From contig CM041777.1 of NCBI GenBank assembly GCA_023374045.1, forward strand, positions 108,713,588 to 108,777,587: DNA of 64,000 nucleotides, written 5' to 3'. The stretch is from Limonium bicolor. Taxonomy: Eukaryota; Streptophyta; Magnoliopsida; Caryophyllales; Plumbaginaceae. Positions within the stretch are counted from its first letter, which is position 1. The number at the start of each line of letters is the position of its first letter. The notes beneath the pieces were generated by a model that saw only the letters and a program-made list of their open reading frames with translations, was not told the origin of the DNA and ran no database searches. Positions 22,482 to 33,516 of the stretch are shown here, in pieces. The position numbers were made by a program, and so were the translations under genes.

Positions 22482-23815
22482 TTCATATTAGTATGGGTAG
22501 AGTTTAACCGTAAAAGTTGAAAAATTTATGATAAAGGTATGTGTGGTGTGGTGTAGTTAAATAATGTTGAGCTGACATATGGATGGTGGAACATGATTAT
22601 GGGTAAAAAAAAAGTAATAGATTGGCATATAAGAATGAGGCCTAAAAATACCATTTAAGAGACATATGACTTGCTTCTCAATAAAGCTAAACTAATAAAA
22701 TAATGATGTCTAAAAATTTCATTTAAGAAAATTTGCAAGAGCTATATACATATACTTCAAAATTAGACTCACTTAAGCATTTTATTATCATTTGGACATA
22801 AAAGTTGAAGTTCTTCTTGTAATTAATTTATTATATATCATTATAAATCACCAATGTAAAATGTGATATTGCAACTATATTTTTGTCGAAGGATGAGTTG
22901 ACTTACCAAGTGTACTTAAAAGAACATTGTAAATTCTAATGTGTACCAAACAAAAAGTGATACACTATGAAATGAGATTACCACGATTCTTGTGGTTACA
23001 ATTGTAAATCCTAAGGCTTCGTTATGTATCTATATGATGAAAGTTGGTACCTTGGAGATGCAACTGATGAATGAGCGTCCAATATGAAAGTCAATAATCT
23101 TTAACATTGATTGGTAGTGCCCATTAGCGCTCCGTTTTGAGTGAAGAACTGAAGATGAAATAGGTTGATGAAGTTAAAACATTGGTATGAGCAACGTTCG
23201 CATTTAATCTACCATTGAAAGTAAAGGGTGGATGGTATAGATTAAATGAAGGGTCTCACAAATTGTAATTAAACTTAATCTACCTTATTCATCTACTTTG
23301 ATAATGGGGCATAAATAAGTAATCTTCGGCTAGCTTCATAATCTCACTCAAGAACAGAGCCTAAGAGAGGTGATACACATCCTCATCCTTATAAGCTAAT
23401 GCATGAGGAAGAAGTATGTGTAAAAAAAATTTACTCCCTTTCAAAAGAGAAGAATATCTTTAATGAAGAAGAAAGCATGTGAGGGATGGTATCAATGAGG
23501 TAATAGACCTGACCTACCATGGGTACATGATTTGACGTGTTAAAGCGCAAAAAATATCACTAATGTTAAAAGTTAGTACGGTTTTTTAACACGATACGAA
23601 ATTCTCTCTCTCTCAAAAGAAGAAAAAGCGCTGATGAGAGTCGTCGTCTACCTCCTTGCCCATCTTCAATCTCACTGATTCCTACGTCTAACCATCGTTC
23701 TTGGTTGTTCCCATTCTAACAGGTCACCTCTTGTGGCCTGTGCGTAGAGATTTTATTTTAATTTTAGCTTCTTCTTCCTCTCTTCGTGATTTTCCTCTGA
23801 AGTTGTGGATTAGTT
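22482..23815. other. intergenic DNA, ending in a LINE-like leader
   Basis: No gene seen in 22482-23590. From about 23600 the CT-rich, then coding-like text (ctctctctctcaaaagaag onwards) probably is the 5' UTR of the LINE ORF1 that starts at 23816. Confidence 0.4.
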
Positions 23816-24470
23816 TTGACTGAAATGGGTTTCATGGAAGATTATGAAGTTGAACTTAATGTGAGCAAGAAACCTAGAAATTCAGGGAGCTTTGATTCAG
23901 TTATGGGTAGCGAATCGGATAAGCGATTGATGATGGGGGAGCCAACCTTGAATCAGAACCTAACCTTCAAGAAGGCGGTAACGGGCCAGACTCAGGGTGA
24001 GACATTCTACTTTGGAAGTGATATGCTTGACGAAATTTCTGACGATAAGGAAGATCCAATGGAAGATGAAGACCCAAAGTGTCCGACAGTTATACTCACG
24101 AAGGAGCAGAAGCTGAAGTATCGAATGCCATGGCAGGATGCATTGATCGTAAAACTATTAGGGAAGAACCTCCCAATGAATGTTATGAAGGATAGGCTTA
24201 AAACAGGTGGAAGTTGTGAGGGGACTTCTTGATGGACGATTTGTCGAACGGATTTTACAAAATTGTGTTTACCTGCCCAGAGGATGTTCAATTTGTTTTA
24301 ACGGAGGGACCATGGCCAATCATGGACCATTATCTAACGATTCAAAGATGAAGACCCAATTTTAACCCTTGTTCGAAAGCTTTGTTGAGCCTGGAAGTTC
24401 TGGTGCGTATTCCTGACCTTCCGAATGAGTATTATAATGAGTATTTTTTATCGATACTTGGTTCTGATTG
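23816..24470 (+). pseudogene. LINE ORF1 (DUF4283) 5' part, cut by an LTR
   Basis: A 138-residue frame from the ATG-less start region (first ATG MGFMEDYE at 23825) carries an acidic N-terminus and PWQDALIVKLLGKNL, the classic start of DUF4283. A +1 shift at about 24205 and one stop lead into GFYKIVFTCPEDVQFVLTEG, GPWPIMDHYLTIQR and VRIPDLPNEYYNEYFLSIL, all DUF4283 core motifs. The frame is cut at 24470 by tgtaacacccc, the end of a gypsy LTR. ORF1 of plant L1 elements binds RNA; this copy is dead. Confidence 0.8.
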
Positions 24471-25762
24471 TGTAACACCCCAACTGAAAACTTAACAATA
24501 AACGGTAACTGCAGCGGAAATTCGTAACTTAAACATTAACTAAAATGGGATGATGTTACACGCCGTTAGCCACCCACGTGGCTAACAATGCTAAATACGT
24601 ACAAATGTATCGGTCTGATGGACACAGACTCCCGAGCAATAGGTACTAACATCCACATACATATAAACCAACTATACCGAGTGTATACATATACAAACCA
24701 TCACTGTAATTCTGACGCTACCAAAATATACGACCACGGGAGCACAGGCGCATCCCGGGTCCAACATCCAAAAGCTAACAAAAGTATTTCATTACACCTA
24801 GGAACTAAAGCGACTCCGCTTCTTCGATCCTCATCTTGCAAAATAAAATATGGTGCCCCAAAGGGGCTCAGCAACCCTTGGCTGGTATGATTAACGTGCA
24901 GCCCGTCAGCTACCGGGATACACGCAACTAATTGTCATAATGAACATGAGGTTTATTTTAAACAAACAATATACATAAAACACAGAACACTCATTGTACA
25001 TTAACAACGTACACATAACATCAGTAGAAACGATTCACTTATGGAAACGTACCAAATAACAGTTAGCCAAGCTTGGTTGAGCCTAGAGAATGTTGCCATC
25101 CTCATATTAAGCCCGTTACCTAACTTGTTACCGCTCGGTTTGTCGAACGTTTAACTTACCCCAAGACATGTCGAATATAGTGATCCAATCATACCATACA
25201 TAAATTCCCCTAGCCCCGAACTTAAGTCAAGGTAGGAAAGCCATTAATTAGACTTGAGGGAGATTGTAATCCAAGAAGGAAAACAATCAAAACATAAAGA
25301 GAATCGAATCTGATCCAGATATCGACACTCGAACATACACGCGCGACCGGACACCCGGATTCCTCACCCCCCGGTTATACACTTGTTAGTAGTCCCATTG
25401 ACGGAACTTAACACATTAATTCACACTGTAAGTGTTTAGGCCCTGTTAGGCACACAAGGGAGATGGGATACATTTTAACAACATAAACCACAACTAACAC
25501 ACGGATAGCCGTAGTTAGAACGTTCCGTAAGTTGAAACGTTAAAAGCCGAATACCGTTCTCTTACGTTTTCCTAACATTGGTTAGCTAACGGGTTAGCAC
25601 GTATTCGAGGTTAAACGGTATCGGAACGTACACACCACAATAATAACAATGACTGTAAACTCATTTCATGATTTAAATCTTACAAAGTCATAAACATACA
25701 GAAAAACAAACACACTCAAGCTGGTGTAAACCGGTAGCAAACAGACTGCAAGAAAACCATAC
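24471..25762 (-). mobile_element. Ty3/gypsy LTR, 3' part (minus orientation)
   Basis: On the minus strand the segment ends ...cagttggggtgttaca at 24471, the terminus shared by the other LTRs of this window. It carries the conserved hairpin module at about 24838-24889 (gagcccctttggggc on the minus strand). The upstream limit against the gag fragment at 25763 is not sharp: no TG terminus or polypurine tract was found, so the border is approximate. The open frame at 24588-24890 (+) is antisense to the LTR and not a gene. Confidence 0.6.
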
Positions 25763-25802
25763 CTTGGTCCCTGCTGCGTTCGAGTTCCACCGAATGCAGC
25801 TC

Positions 25803-25875
25803 CTATACATAATTAATAACGTCGGTTAATTACCTTAATTAACTTCCGATTAACCACCGAATGCAGCTCCCATAC
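25803..25875 (-). other. intron-like gap in gag, flanked by a direct repeat
   Basis: Donor cccaag|gtatgg at 25876/25875, acceptor tatag|gagctg at 25803/25802. A 17-bp repeat (plus strand ccaccgaatgcagctcc, 25787-25803 and 25854-25870) straddles it, so the first bases after both the donor and the acceptor derive from one duplicated segment. Confidence 0.5.
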
Positions 25876-26114
25876 CTTGGGGCACCGGCCCCCTCTGGCC
25901 CCTCTGGCCACTCGAGCTCCACCTCCTCCAGTAGGTGCGCTCTGAGTCCCCTTCGACGGGCGGTACGCTCGGCTCTCCGGATTCGCGAAGCACTCGAACG
26001 ACCTATGGCCTTTCTTCCCACAGTGGTGGCAGTCCACCGCTTGCCCGGTGCAGTCAACACCCGGGTGGTCTTTACCACAACGCTTGCAGTGAAAGTGGGC
26101 GGGGGGTGTAGAAC

Positions 26115-26199
26115 CTATTATCATACAACAATCTGTTTATTACAAGGACGGTAATGGATAGGGTAATACACAACTCATTCACAAGGTTAGATCGCTTAC
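26115..26199 (-). other. intron-like gap in gag, 85 nt
   Basis: Donor aagg|gtaagcg, acceptor aatag|gttct. Removal joins ...RSAPPKG to STPPAHFHCKRC in phase, directly before the first zinc knuckle. Confidence 0.55.
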
Positions 26200-26324
26200 C
26201 CTTAGGGGGTGCAGATCTGAGAGGCTGGACGTCATAGGTAGGTCCGGTCAGCATCGGAACCTTCTCCTTGCCCTTCTGGCTGGCCTGCTCCTTCTTCTTC
26301 TCCCTCCAGGAGAACTTTTTCTTC

Positions 26325-26417
26325 CTGTGATCGTCAAAGTGTTAGGAATAGCAGGTATAAAAGCAGGCAGCAAGTAAGTAATTTAAATGGATTAAATAAC
26401 TTAAAGGTGGTTCTTAC
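26325..26417 (-). other. intron-like gap in gag, 93 nt
   Basis: Donor gaa|gtaagaacc, T-rich tract, acceptor gatcacag|gaag. Removal restores a lysine-rich KKKFSWREKKK reading in phase. Confidence 0.55.
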
Positions 26418-27502
26418 TTCTAGCCCTTGCTGCCTCCGCTTCCAGCCACAACCTCCGCCTCCTTCTCGGGGGCCTTACGCTTCTGCCCCTGGCTGTCATC
26501 CCGGCTGTTCACCAACAGCTTGGTCCGAGAAGCAGCATCATAGCACTCCTACAATGCATCAATGAGTTCCCCGAACTTGTAATAAATCAAACTGAGTTAC
26601 AAGGTATAAATTGTCAATTAATTTTACCTGGACCGTAGGGTATAAGGCAGCACCCATGGCGGCCTTGATAGCATATCGTAGTCCACCTCTGAACTTTTCC
26701 ACCTTCACAGTGTCAGAATAAACAACTCCCGGGACAAAGTCCAACAGCCCAATGAATGAGGAGTAGTACTGATCTACTGTCAGACTACCCTGCCTCAGAG
26801 CCTCAAACTCTTCCCTCTTCCTCTGCTTCAAGTGAGCAGGATAGTACTTTTCCCTCAGCAATTCCACAAAACCCGTCCAACCGAAACCCTCTATAGCAGT
26901 GTAGTGTGCCTTCACGGACCTCCACCAAGTGCTGGCGGCGTCCCTCAGATGGAAGGCTGCTATACCGACCCGGTGCTCAGCAGGCACATGAATGGCGTCA
27001 AAGGCCTTCTCGTGCTCGATAATATATCTCTCCAGGACGGTGGGGTAGCTACTCCGTCATAAGTAGGTACTCGCGTGTCGGCGACGCTCTTTAGCCAGTT
27101 TGGCTCTCTCGGTGCGGGTACGGGTGGGACTATGGGTGGCGCTCCTATCTGGACACCTCCCATCAGGGCTAGCTGAGCAAAGACGGCAGCTACCGTCTCA
27201 GCAACGCCCACGGCTGGGGTCTCAGGAGGACCTCCTCCAAACCCGCCGCCTCCACCTCTGCCTCTGCCTGTCGAACGTCTTCCAGTAGACATCTGAAGAA
27301 TTCAGAATCAAGGTCAACTCTCGGTATAAATACCGTACTTTTCTCAACCATAAGTTCACATAGCCCTGAAAGGCGTAAAACACATTGTCCCCGACAATCT
27401 CCTAACTCAACTCATTCATAACTTCCACATTGGTACTCGTATATGAATAACCTAAGCTCACGGTACTTAGACTACTATCTCTTGTAATCAGAGTGGTACT
27501 CC

Positions 27503-27514
27503 GCTCTGATACCA
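27503..27514 (-). other. primer-binding site (initiator tRNA-Met type)
   Basis: The minus strand reads tggtatcagagc four bases inside the LTR end ...gtgttaca at 27519. It marks 27519 as the 3' edge of a 5' LTR and places gag in the correct downstream position. Confidence 0.88.
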
Positions 27515-27518
27515 CTTT

Positions 27519-30500
27519 TGTAACACCCCTACTAATCCGGCTCCTAATTATAATATAAACGTCGTACTTAATAAATAAATCGCAACGGTAAATAACAGAC
27601 TTTCGCTCTAATGGTGTCACTGTTATCACTCACCCATACGGGTGATAACTAGTTACATGATAATCAACATACGAAACGTATTCCCGCAGTGACCACAAGA
27701 GATAGATAGTAGTGCTTAAACAATCTAAAACATATCCAACAACAATCGTTTATTACAAACCATACACGTGAGCGTCTAACCAACATACACCTCGGTTTAC
27801 AAACCCGAGTCCGAAATAACAGCAGTCTCAAACCGTACCAAGTCTAGTCAAAAGTAAATACAACTGTCGCGCCTCGCGTCGACCCACCAGCTAGTCTCCT
27901 GAAATAAAAATGGTTTGTGGTATGGAATCAGCCCCTGCTGAGTATGTTATCACATGCCCCGTCATGCCTCCTCAAACCCCTCAATTAATTGGTCAAGAGC
28001 ATGAGATTCGTTACATGCAATACCGTTTTAATATTTAAACTGTAAAACATACAACAGTAATATCCATACAACAACATAACCATCAACACACATAATATAA
28101 ACCACACAGTATAACCAGTGAACAACAAGGCGAAACAACAAGAATAATAAACTAGTATTAACTCCCGTCCTTGGTATAAAAACCAATATTGTTCGCCAAT
28201 GTACAAGTCTCAACTGTAATAAGTGTTCAGTTATACCTAGTGACAATGCCTCGTTAAAAACGACATGCCTCTAAATTACCCATATACTATGGCGGGTCAC
28301 CCACGGCAGTAGCCACTCCAGCGGGGTAGAGTCTCCGACCAACGAGCCATCCTAGCTCACGGGAAATTTTCTTGATACTTGCGGACCCGTACGCGGACAT
28401 CCTAGTAACGTTTTTGTGATCACAGCGCGCACCAAGAGCCACATCCTCTTGGCTTTGTTATGTTAATTAATTATACCATCGCATCGCATTATTAATTTTT
28501 CTAACACAGCAGACTAAGGTCATTAGTCCAATCCGGAGTCTGTAAACCTGGGTTCCAGTGTTAGATACAAGAGTGGCGTTTAGAAAGGCCAATGCTCTGT
28601 ATTAAAGTCTTGGATAATATGTATATCTTATTATCCTAGTGCTACAACGTTTTTCTGACGATCCTTATATCACATATAAGATAGCACCATAGCCGCTAGT
28701 TCGTTATATATATATATAGGTCCATATATACGAACCAATACTGTTAACGCAACAACAGTATATAATAAGCAGCTATATATACAGTTCATGTATATTTATT
28801 CACACAATCAGACAAACAATCTTATCACAGATTACACAGAAGTCTGAACTGAGGAAGCCCTCGGAGACAATCAGAGACACGTAACAACATACCGTTCACC
28901 CTGAATGTATAACCGTGGAGTATGAATCAGCTAGATCCGATGCTCCCCGTGTCGTCTCTAACAGTCTAATAATACACAACGCCACTGATTAGAATCCCGT
29001 ATAATAACATAACTCTACGGTACCCCGTACCGTCACTAATACCTCCCGTTAATCCCCCGTTATTAACTGTCAACGTTTGTCGGGTTTTCGGCTTAACTCG
29101 GGATTTGGAAAAACGTTATATTACATGCGTAGTCTTGTCTCGTATATTAATATACTTAATGTTGAACTTGTTATCGCATGTAGCTTAGTATACTCTTGTA
29201 TATCATATAGTTTATTTCTATATTGCATGTATAATTCTTTATCATATATTATACATCTCACCTTAGTATTTATTTTCCTAAGGTTTGTTTTTCCAAGTTT
29301 AATGTGGTATAATTCATATGTAAAAATACTTTGAATTATATAAATCCTTATTATTTCATGTATACTCTTAACATTAGAATTTCCATATCTAATGTTTGTA
29401 ATTCTTTTCTCTTTATCTAGTACCATTTTAATTATGATAATATATGGTTATTGAACCACATTATATTTTCTACACCATAACATATATTTATTTATATACA
29501 TGTATTATGGAACTATTTATTATATGGTAAGTCTTTATAATATATTCATTCTCTTTAATGAATATTTCTTACATTAAAAATGTTACACCCTTTTATAACA
29601 TTAAAACCATATTATAAATTTTCATTTAAAAAAATGCCCATATTACCGAACAACACCTATTTTCATAAGTATTTACAAAATCCACCACATAATTAATATA
29701 ATGTTATATTATAATTATATAACATATATTATGACATTTATGTCATTAAAACAATTATAACCTATAGTTATATATTGTTATAAAATACCAAACAGCCCTT
29801 ATACTATTCGGCTTTCACTATATTCCACAATACTTCCATAAATTACAAATCAGCCCCAAAATATATTTCATTGTTACACTTATAATATATACCTTATATT
29901 ATAATCCTTAAACCTTAATATAATTATAACCTATAGTTTTTAAAGGCTATAATTTCGAACAGACCCTATGTCTGTTTTAATTAAATTCCCACCACCAAAC
30001 TTTGTATATTTACCAAATCTCCCCAATTTATAATACATAGTTTTCTAATGTCATTAAAACTATATATTATACATATCTTTATAAAACCTTGTATATAACT
30101 CCAAAAATTACCAAACTATACCAAAAGGTTATAAATATCATTACTAACCTTATACTTTCTACAATTCTCGGTTTTTACCCATATGTTACCCATTTGTAAC
30201 AATGTTATAAAATATCATATATTATACTTATATAATTCATATAAACTCCAAATTTAGCCAAATAAACTTCTAAAAATTCCTAATAACTTAAGGACTGTAC
30301 TAAATCCCTTTTAGTACCCCAAAGTTTTGGAAATTACAATATAACCCCATCTCTTATAAATCTTTTACAATTTAATAACTATCTTAATATAAGGTAGTAT
30401 TTTAATTTCTTAAATTCTCCAAACTTGGTCAAAGTCTCCTATATAGTCAACTTTGACTTCTAATACCAAATTGGAACCAAACTTTCGGTAATTACCAATT

Positions 30501-32144
30501 ATACCTTATAGTTTTTATTTTTACAATTTTGACCCAAAACTTTATAAAATGTTATAATTTTTATTAAATTCATTTAAAAACCCTAAATTCCTCTAAATTA
30601 AGCCCACGGCTTTATATTTTACTAGTAATTACCATTTGACCCCAAACTTAATTATATAAGCATAAATTAAACTAAATAAGCTTTAAACTTAAATTAAAAT
30701 GGCCTAATGACATGGCCTTATTACAACTTTGCTTTATAACATAAAATTACACATAAATAGCTCAAATACTATAAACTCTCGGCCTTGCTGTAGTTTATTT
30801 ATTTTTCCACATAATGTCATAATTTGACCATTATGTTAATTAAATCACTTAAATGACTAGCTTAATTTATCTTAGTCATTTTTTTCCATTCTTAGGTTAA
30901 AATAACCCATATAATTAACTCCACTCTCGGCACATAATATATATGCTAAGAAATCATAAAATCATAAGTTTAAGGTGTTTATACCTTGGTTTATCCTTAG
31001 TAACAACTCGGCAGCTTGGAGGAAAAATCACCACATCATTTAGACATGTTTAATACACCAAAATAAGATATGGTTATACTCCAAGCATGAGCTTAACCAT
31101 TAAGAACAATTAATGTAAGATTTAAGGCAAAAATCACCTTAAAAATGCAAGGAAGTTTCCAAAGGGTTTCGGCCTGAATTAAGGTATGTTTTTACCTATA
31201 ATGTAAATTTTGGAAACCTTGGTCCCTAGACTTCCTTCAGCCGAGAATGATGATTGTTCAAGGTTTAAAATAACTGAGAATGAGCCATGGAAAGTGATAG
31301 ATCATGAGCTCCAAGTGTAGGTAATGAAGAGAAGAAGAAAAAAGAGCTAAAATAAGCCTTAAACCATTACCTTAAGTGCAAAAGAGATTGATTTGCCTTG
31401 CATACTCAAGAACACAGCTTGAGAGGATTATAGAAGGCTGATGGCTTGGCTGGAATGGGACAAGAGGCAAGAGAAAGCAAAGGTAATGTGTTTAAATGAA
31501 TAAAATGTATAAGAAAGGAATAGTAAAATGGTGATTCACCAAATTAGCTAGATATTTAGCATTAATGCTGAATGTGCTGTCCTCCATTCTCTTAATCTGC
31601 CAACTCCATAAGGGTTAGAAGGGTCATTAATTGACCATTGACCATACTTAGTCAATTTTGCTTAAAAATGTACTATTTGGGTTACTATTCACAAATGAAT
31701 GCCATATTTTCGATTTTTTTTGAAATCTTGGATTTAGACCTTCTAATGTGGTACATTATAGTACATTAGTATATCAAGGTCTAATCCAATGCTTAACACC
31801 ACTCAAAACCCACTCAGAAAGTCAATTTTCTCAAAAACGTGCTTTAAGGAATTTTAAAGCACATTTTGTGTTAGAACATGCTTTAGAGCTTGGTTTCCTT
31901 TGAGAATGGTTGTATAATGTTCATTACTTCATTATAATACTTAGGAATCCTATTTGGATCCTAATTGAGGTCATACAATCTATATGGTGTCTTAAAGCAC
32001 ATTTTTTGGCTTTACCGATCTTAAGGCAAGTTTTGCCTTGTTGAGATCTTTAGATTGTTCCCCCAATGGTATTTAGATGTTTATTAACCATCTTAGATCA
32101 TTAATAGATCATTTAATTAAGTTTTTAAGGTTAGGGGTATTTCA
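27519..32144 (-). mobile_element. Ty3/gypsy long LTR (4.6 kb, minus orientation)
   Basis: Minus strand TGAAATACCCCTAACC (from 32144) to GGGGTGTTACA (27519), followed by the PBS. AT-rich and non-coding; the few open frames have no domain. It includes the shared hairpin module at about 27905-27945. LTRs above 4 kb are typical of Tekay/Del-like chromoviruses. Confidence 0.75.
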
Positions 32145-33224
32145 AGAGGACTCCTCCTAACCTTTGAAGTTTGAATCAAGCTAATAAAAGAGCAAGACAA
32201 GGCACCATCAAGAGGTGGTTTTCGGCCATATATGAAAATGAGAGGAAACAAGAATTTTCTTTGGTTTTTCTTACCTTGAAGCAAAAGAGATTAACAAGGT
32301 GTAAAAAAGATGAGTTTTTCCTCCATCAATGGAGATTCTCCATGGCAGCAAATTGGAGTTCTTGAAGATTTGAAAAGATAGGAATGTAGAGCTTACTCTA
32401 ACTAAGACAAATATGGTCTTGGAATTTGATTTGGAGCATGGAGTTGGAAGTTACAAGGAAAAGAAGTTGGAGATGGTAGAGATGCTGTAGAAAAACCGGC
32501 TGGAGAAGGGAGAATGAAGGAAGGTGACGGTGGTGGGGAATGGAGGGAAATGAAGAGAATGAGGTGAGAAGGTATACTTTACAAGATATTTACTTATATA
32601 AAGCAAATAGTTCTTACTTTAAGTCTTCCTTCCTTCTTCCTTAATAAACTAGCTAAGTGTGATGACTCACAACTTAGAAAAAACCGGCCCCCTTTAGTTA
32701 ATAGGATATTTAGGAGCTAGTTTGACCAATTAAATAACTTATGTTGACTTAATGCTAATTAAGCACTATTTGAGCACTATTCACAAATTAGTGCACATAT
32801 TTATGAAATTCTTGGTTTCCCATTGATTTAGGCTTCCTAATGTGATACTAAGTATTACACATGTTGATTAAGGTGTAATCATGGGCATTTAGCCACTCAA
32901 AACCCATTTCTAAGACAATGTTTCAAAAATGTGCTTTAAGACTCCTTAAAGCACAATTTGTGTTTTAACTTGTTTTTGAGCTTGGTTTTCTTTACTAATT
33001 GGTTTAACATGTCCATTAGCATGTTAATGAAGTCTTGGTAAGCTCTTTGAGTCCTAACCAAGGTTATCCCAAGCTTAGAGCATGTTTTTGCTCAAATTGC
33101 CTTAATGATGCTTTACTATGTTTACTATTGTTTAAATTTCTTACTAACATTTCTAAGGCACTTTTTAGCCTTAATATATCATAGTTTAACATTTAAATAA
33201 CATATTGAGGTTTGGAGTATTTCA
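32145..33224 (-). repeat. second, truncated copy of the LTR 5' end
   Basis: Minus strand begins TGAAATACTCC at 33224, immediately after a polypurine tract. The stretches 32650-33224 and 31590-32144 are diverged copies (for example cactcaaaaccca and gtgctttaag...aaagcaca occur in both at the same spacing). This is therefore the start of an older 3' LTR, cut off at the outer end of the complete LTR. Confidence 0.6.
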
Positions 33225-33240
33225 ATCTACCCCCTTAAAA
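33225..33240 (-). other. polypurine tract
   Basis: The minus strand reads ttttaagggggtagat directly before TGAAATACTCC. It is the expected plus-strand primer site between pol and the 3' LTR. Confidence 0.75.
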
Positions 33241-33516
33241 GAACTTTGTCCTCAAAGTTCATAGTTCCCCACGCATCATTTAATTAGAATACGGGGATTA
33301 CTTGCAAGATAGAACTTAAGATAAAACTTCCATAACAAAACATACTTTACATAACAACCCTCGGACTCAAGGTCCGGGTAGCATAACAACATTCAGACTC
33401 AAAGGTCTGTAACATAATAACATAGACAATGTATTTCAGTACATGTCGTACATACATAACGAAACGGATCTACCCCCCTTAAAATGGGGTACGCCCGTAC
33501 CCTATACATACGAAAA

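Larger units (their letters stand above)
25763..27292 (-). pseudogene. Ty3/gypsy gag with intron-like interruptions
   Basis: True ATG at 27292-27290 (MSTGRRSTGRGRGGGGG), then WLKSVADTRVPTYDG, a one-base shift at about 27053, and a retrotrans_gag core (AAFHLRDAASTWWRSVKAHY, GFVELLREKYYPAHLKQRKR). After YPTVQ at 26628 the frame resumes only behind gaps with GT...AG ends: 26576-26627 (52 nt), 26325-26417 (93 nt), 26115-26199 (85 nt) and 25803-25875 (73 nt). Across the last three, codon phases match. The pieces encode AASRTKLLVNSRDD, FSWREKKKEQ and two zinc knuckles, CKRCGKDHPGVDC and CHHCGKKGHRSFEC. TAG codons at about 26550 and 26420 also break it. The layout fits a Tekay/Del-like chromovirus Gag, which packages element RNA. 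It follows an LTR and PBS on the same strand. Confidence 0.78.
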
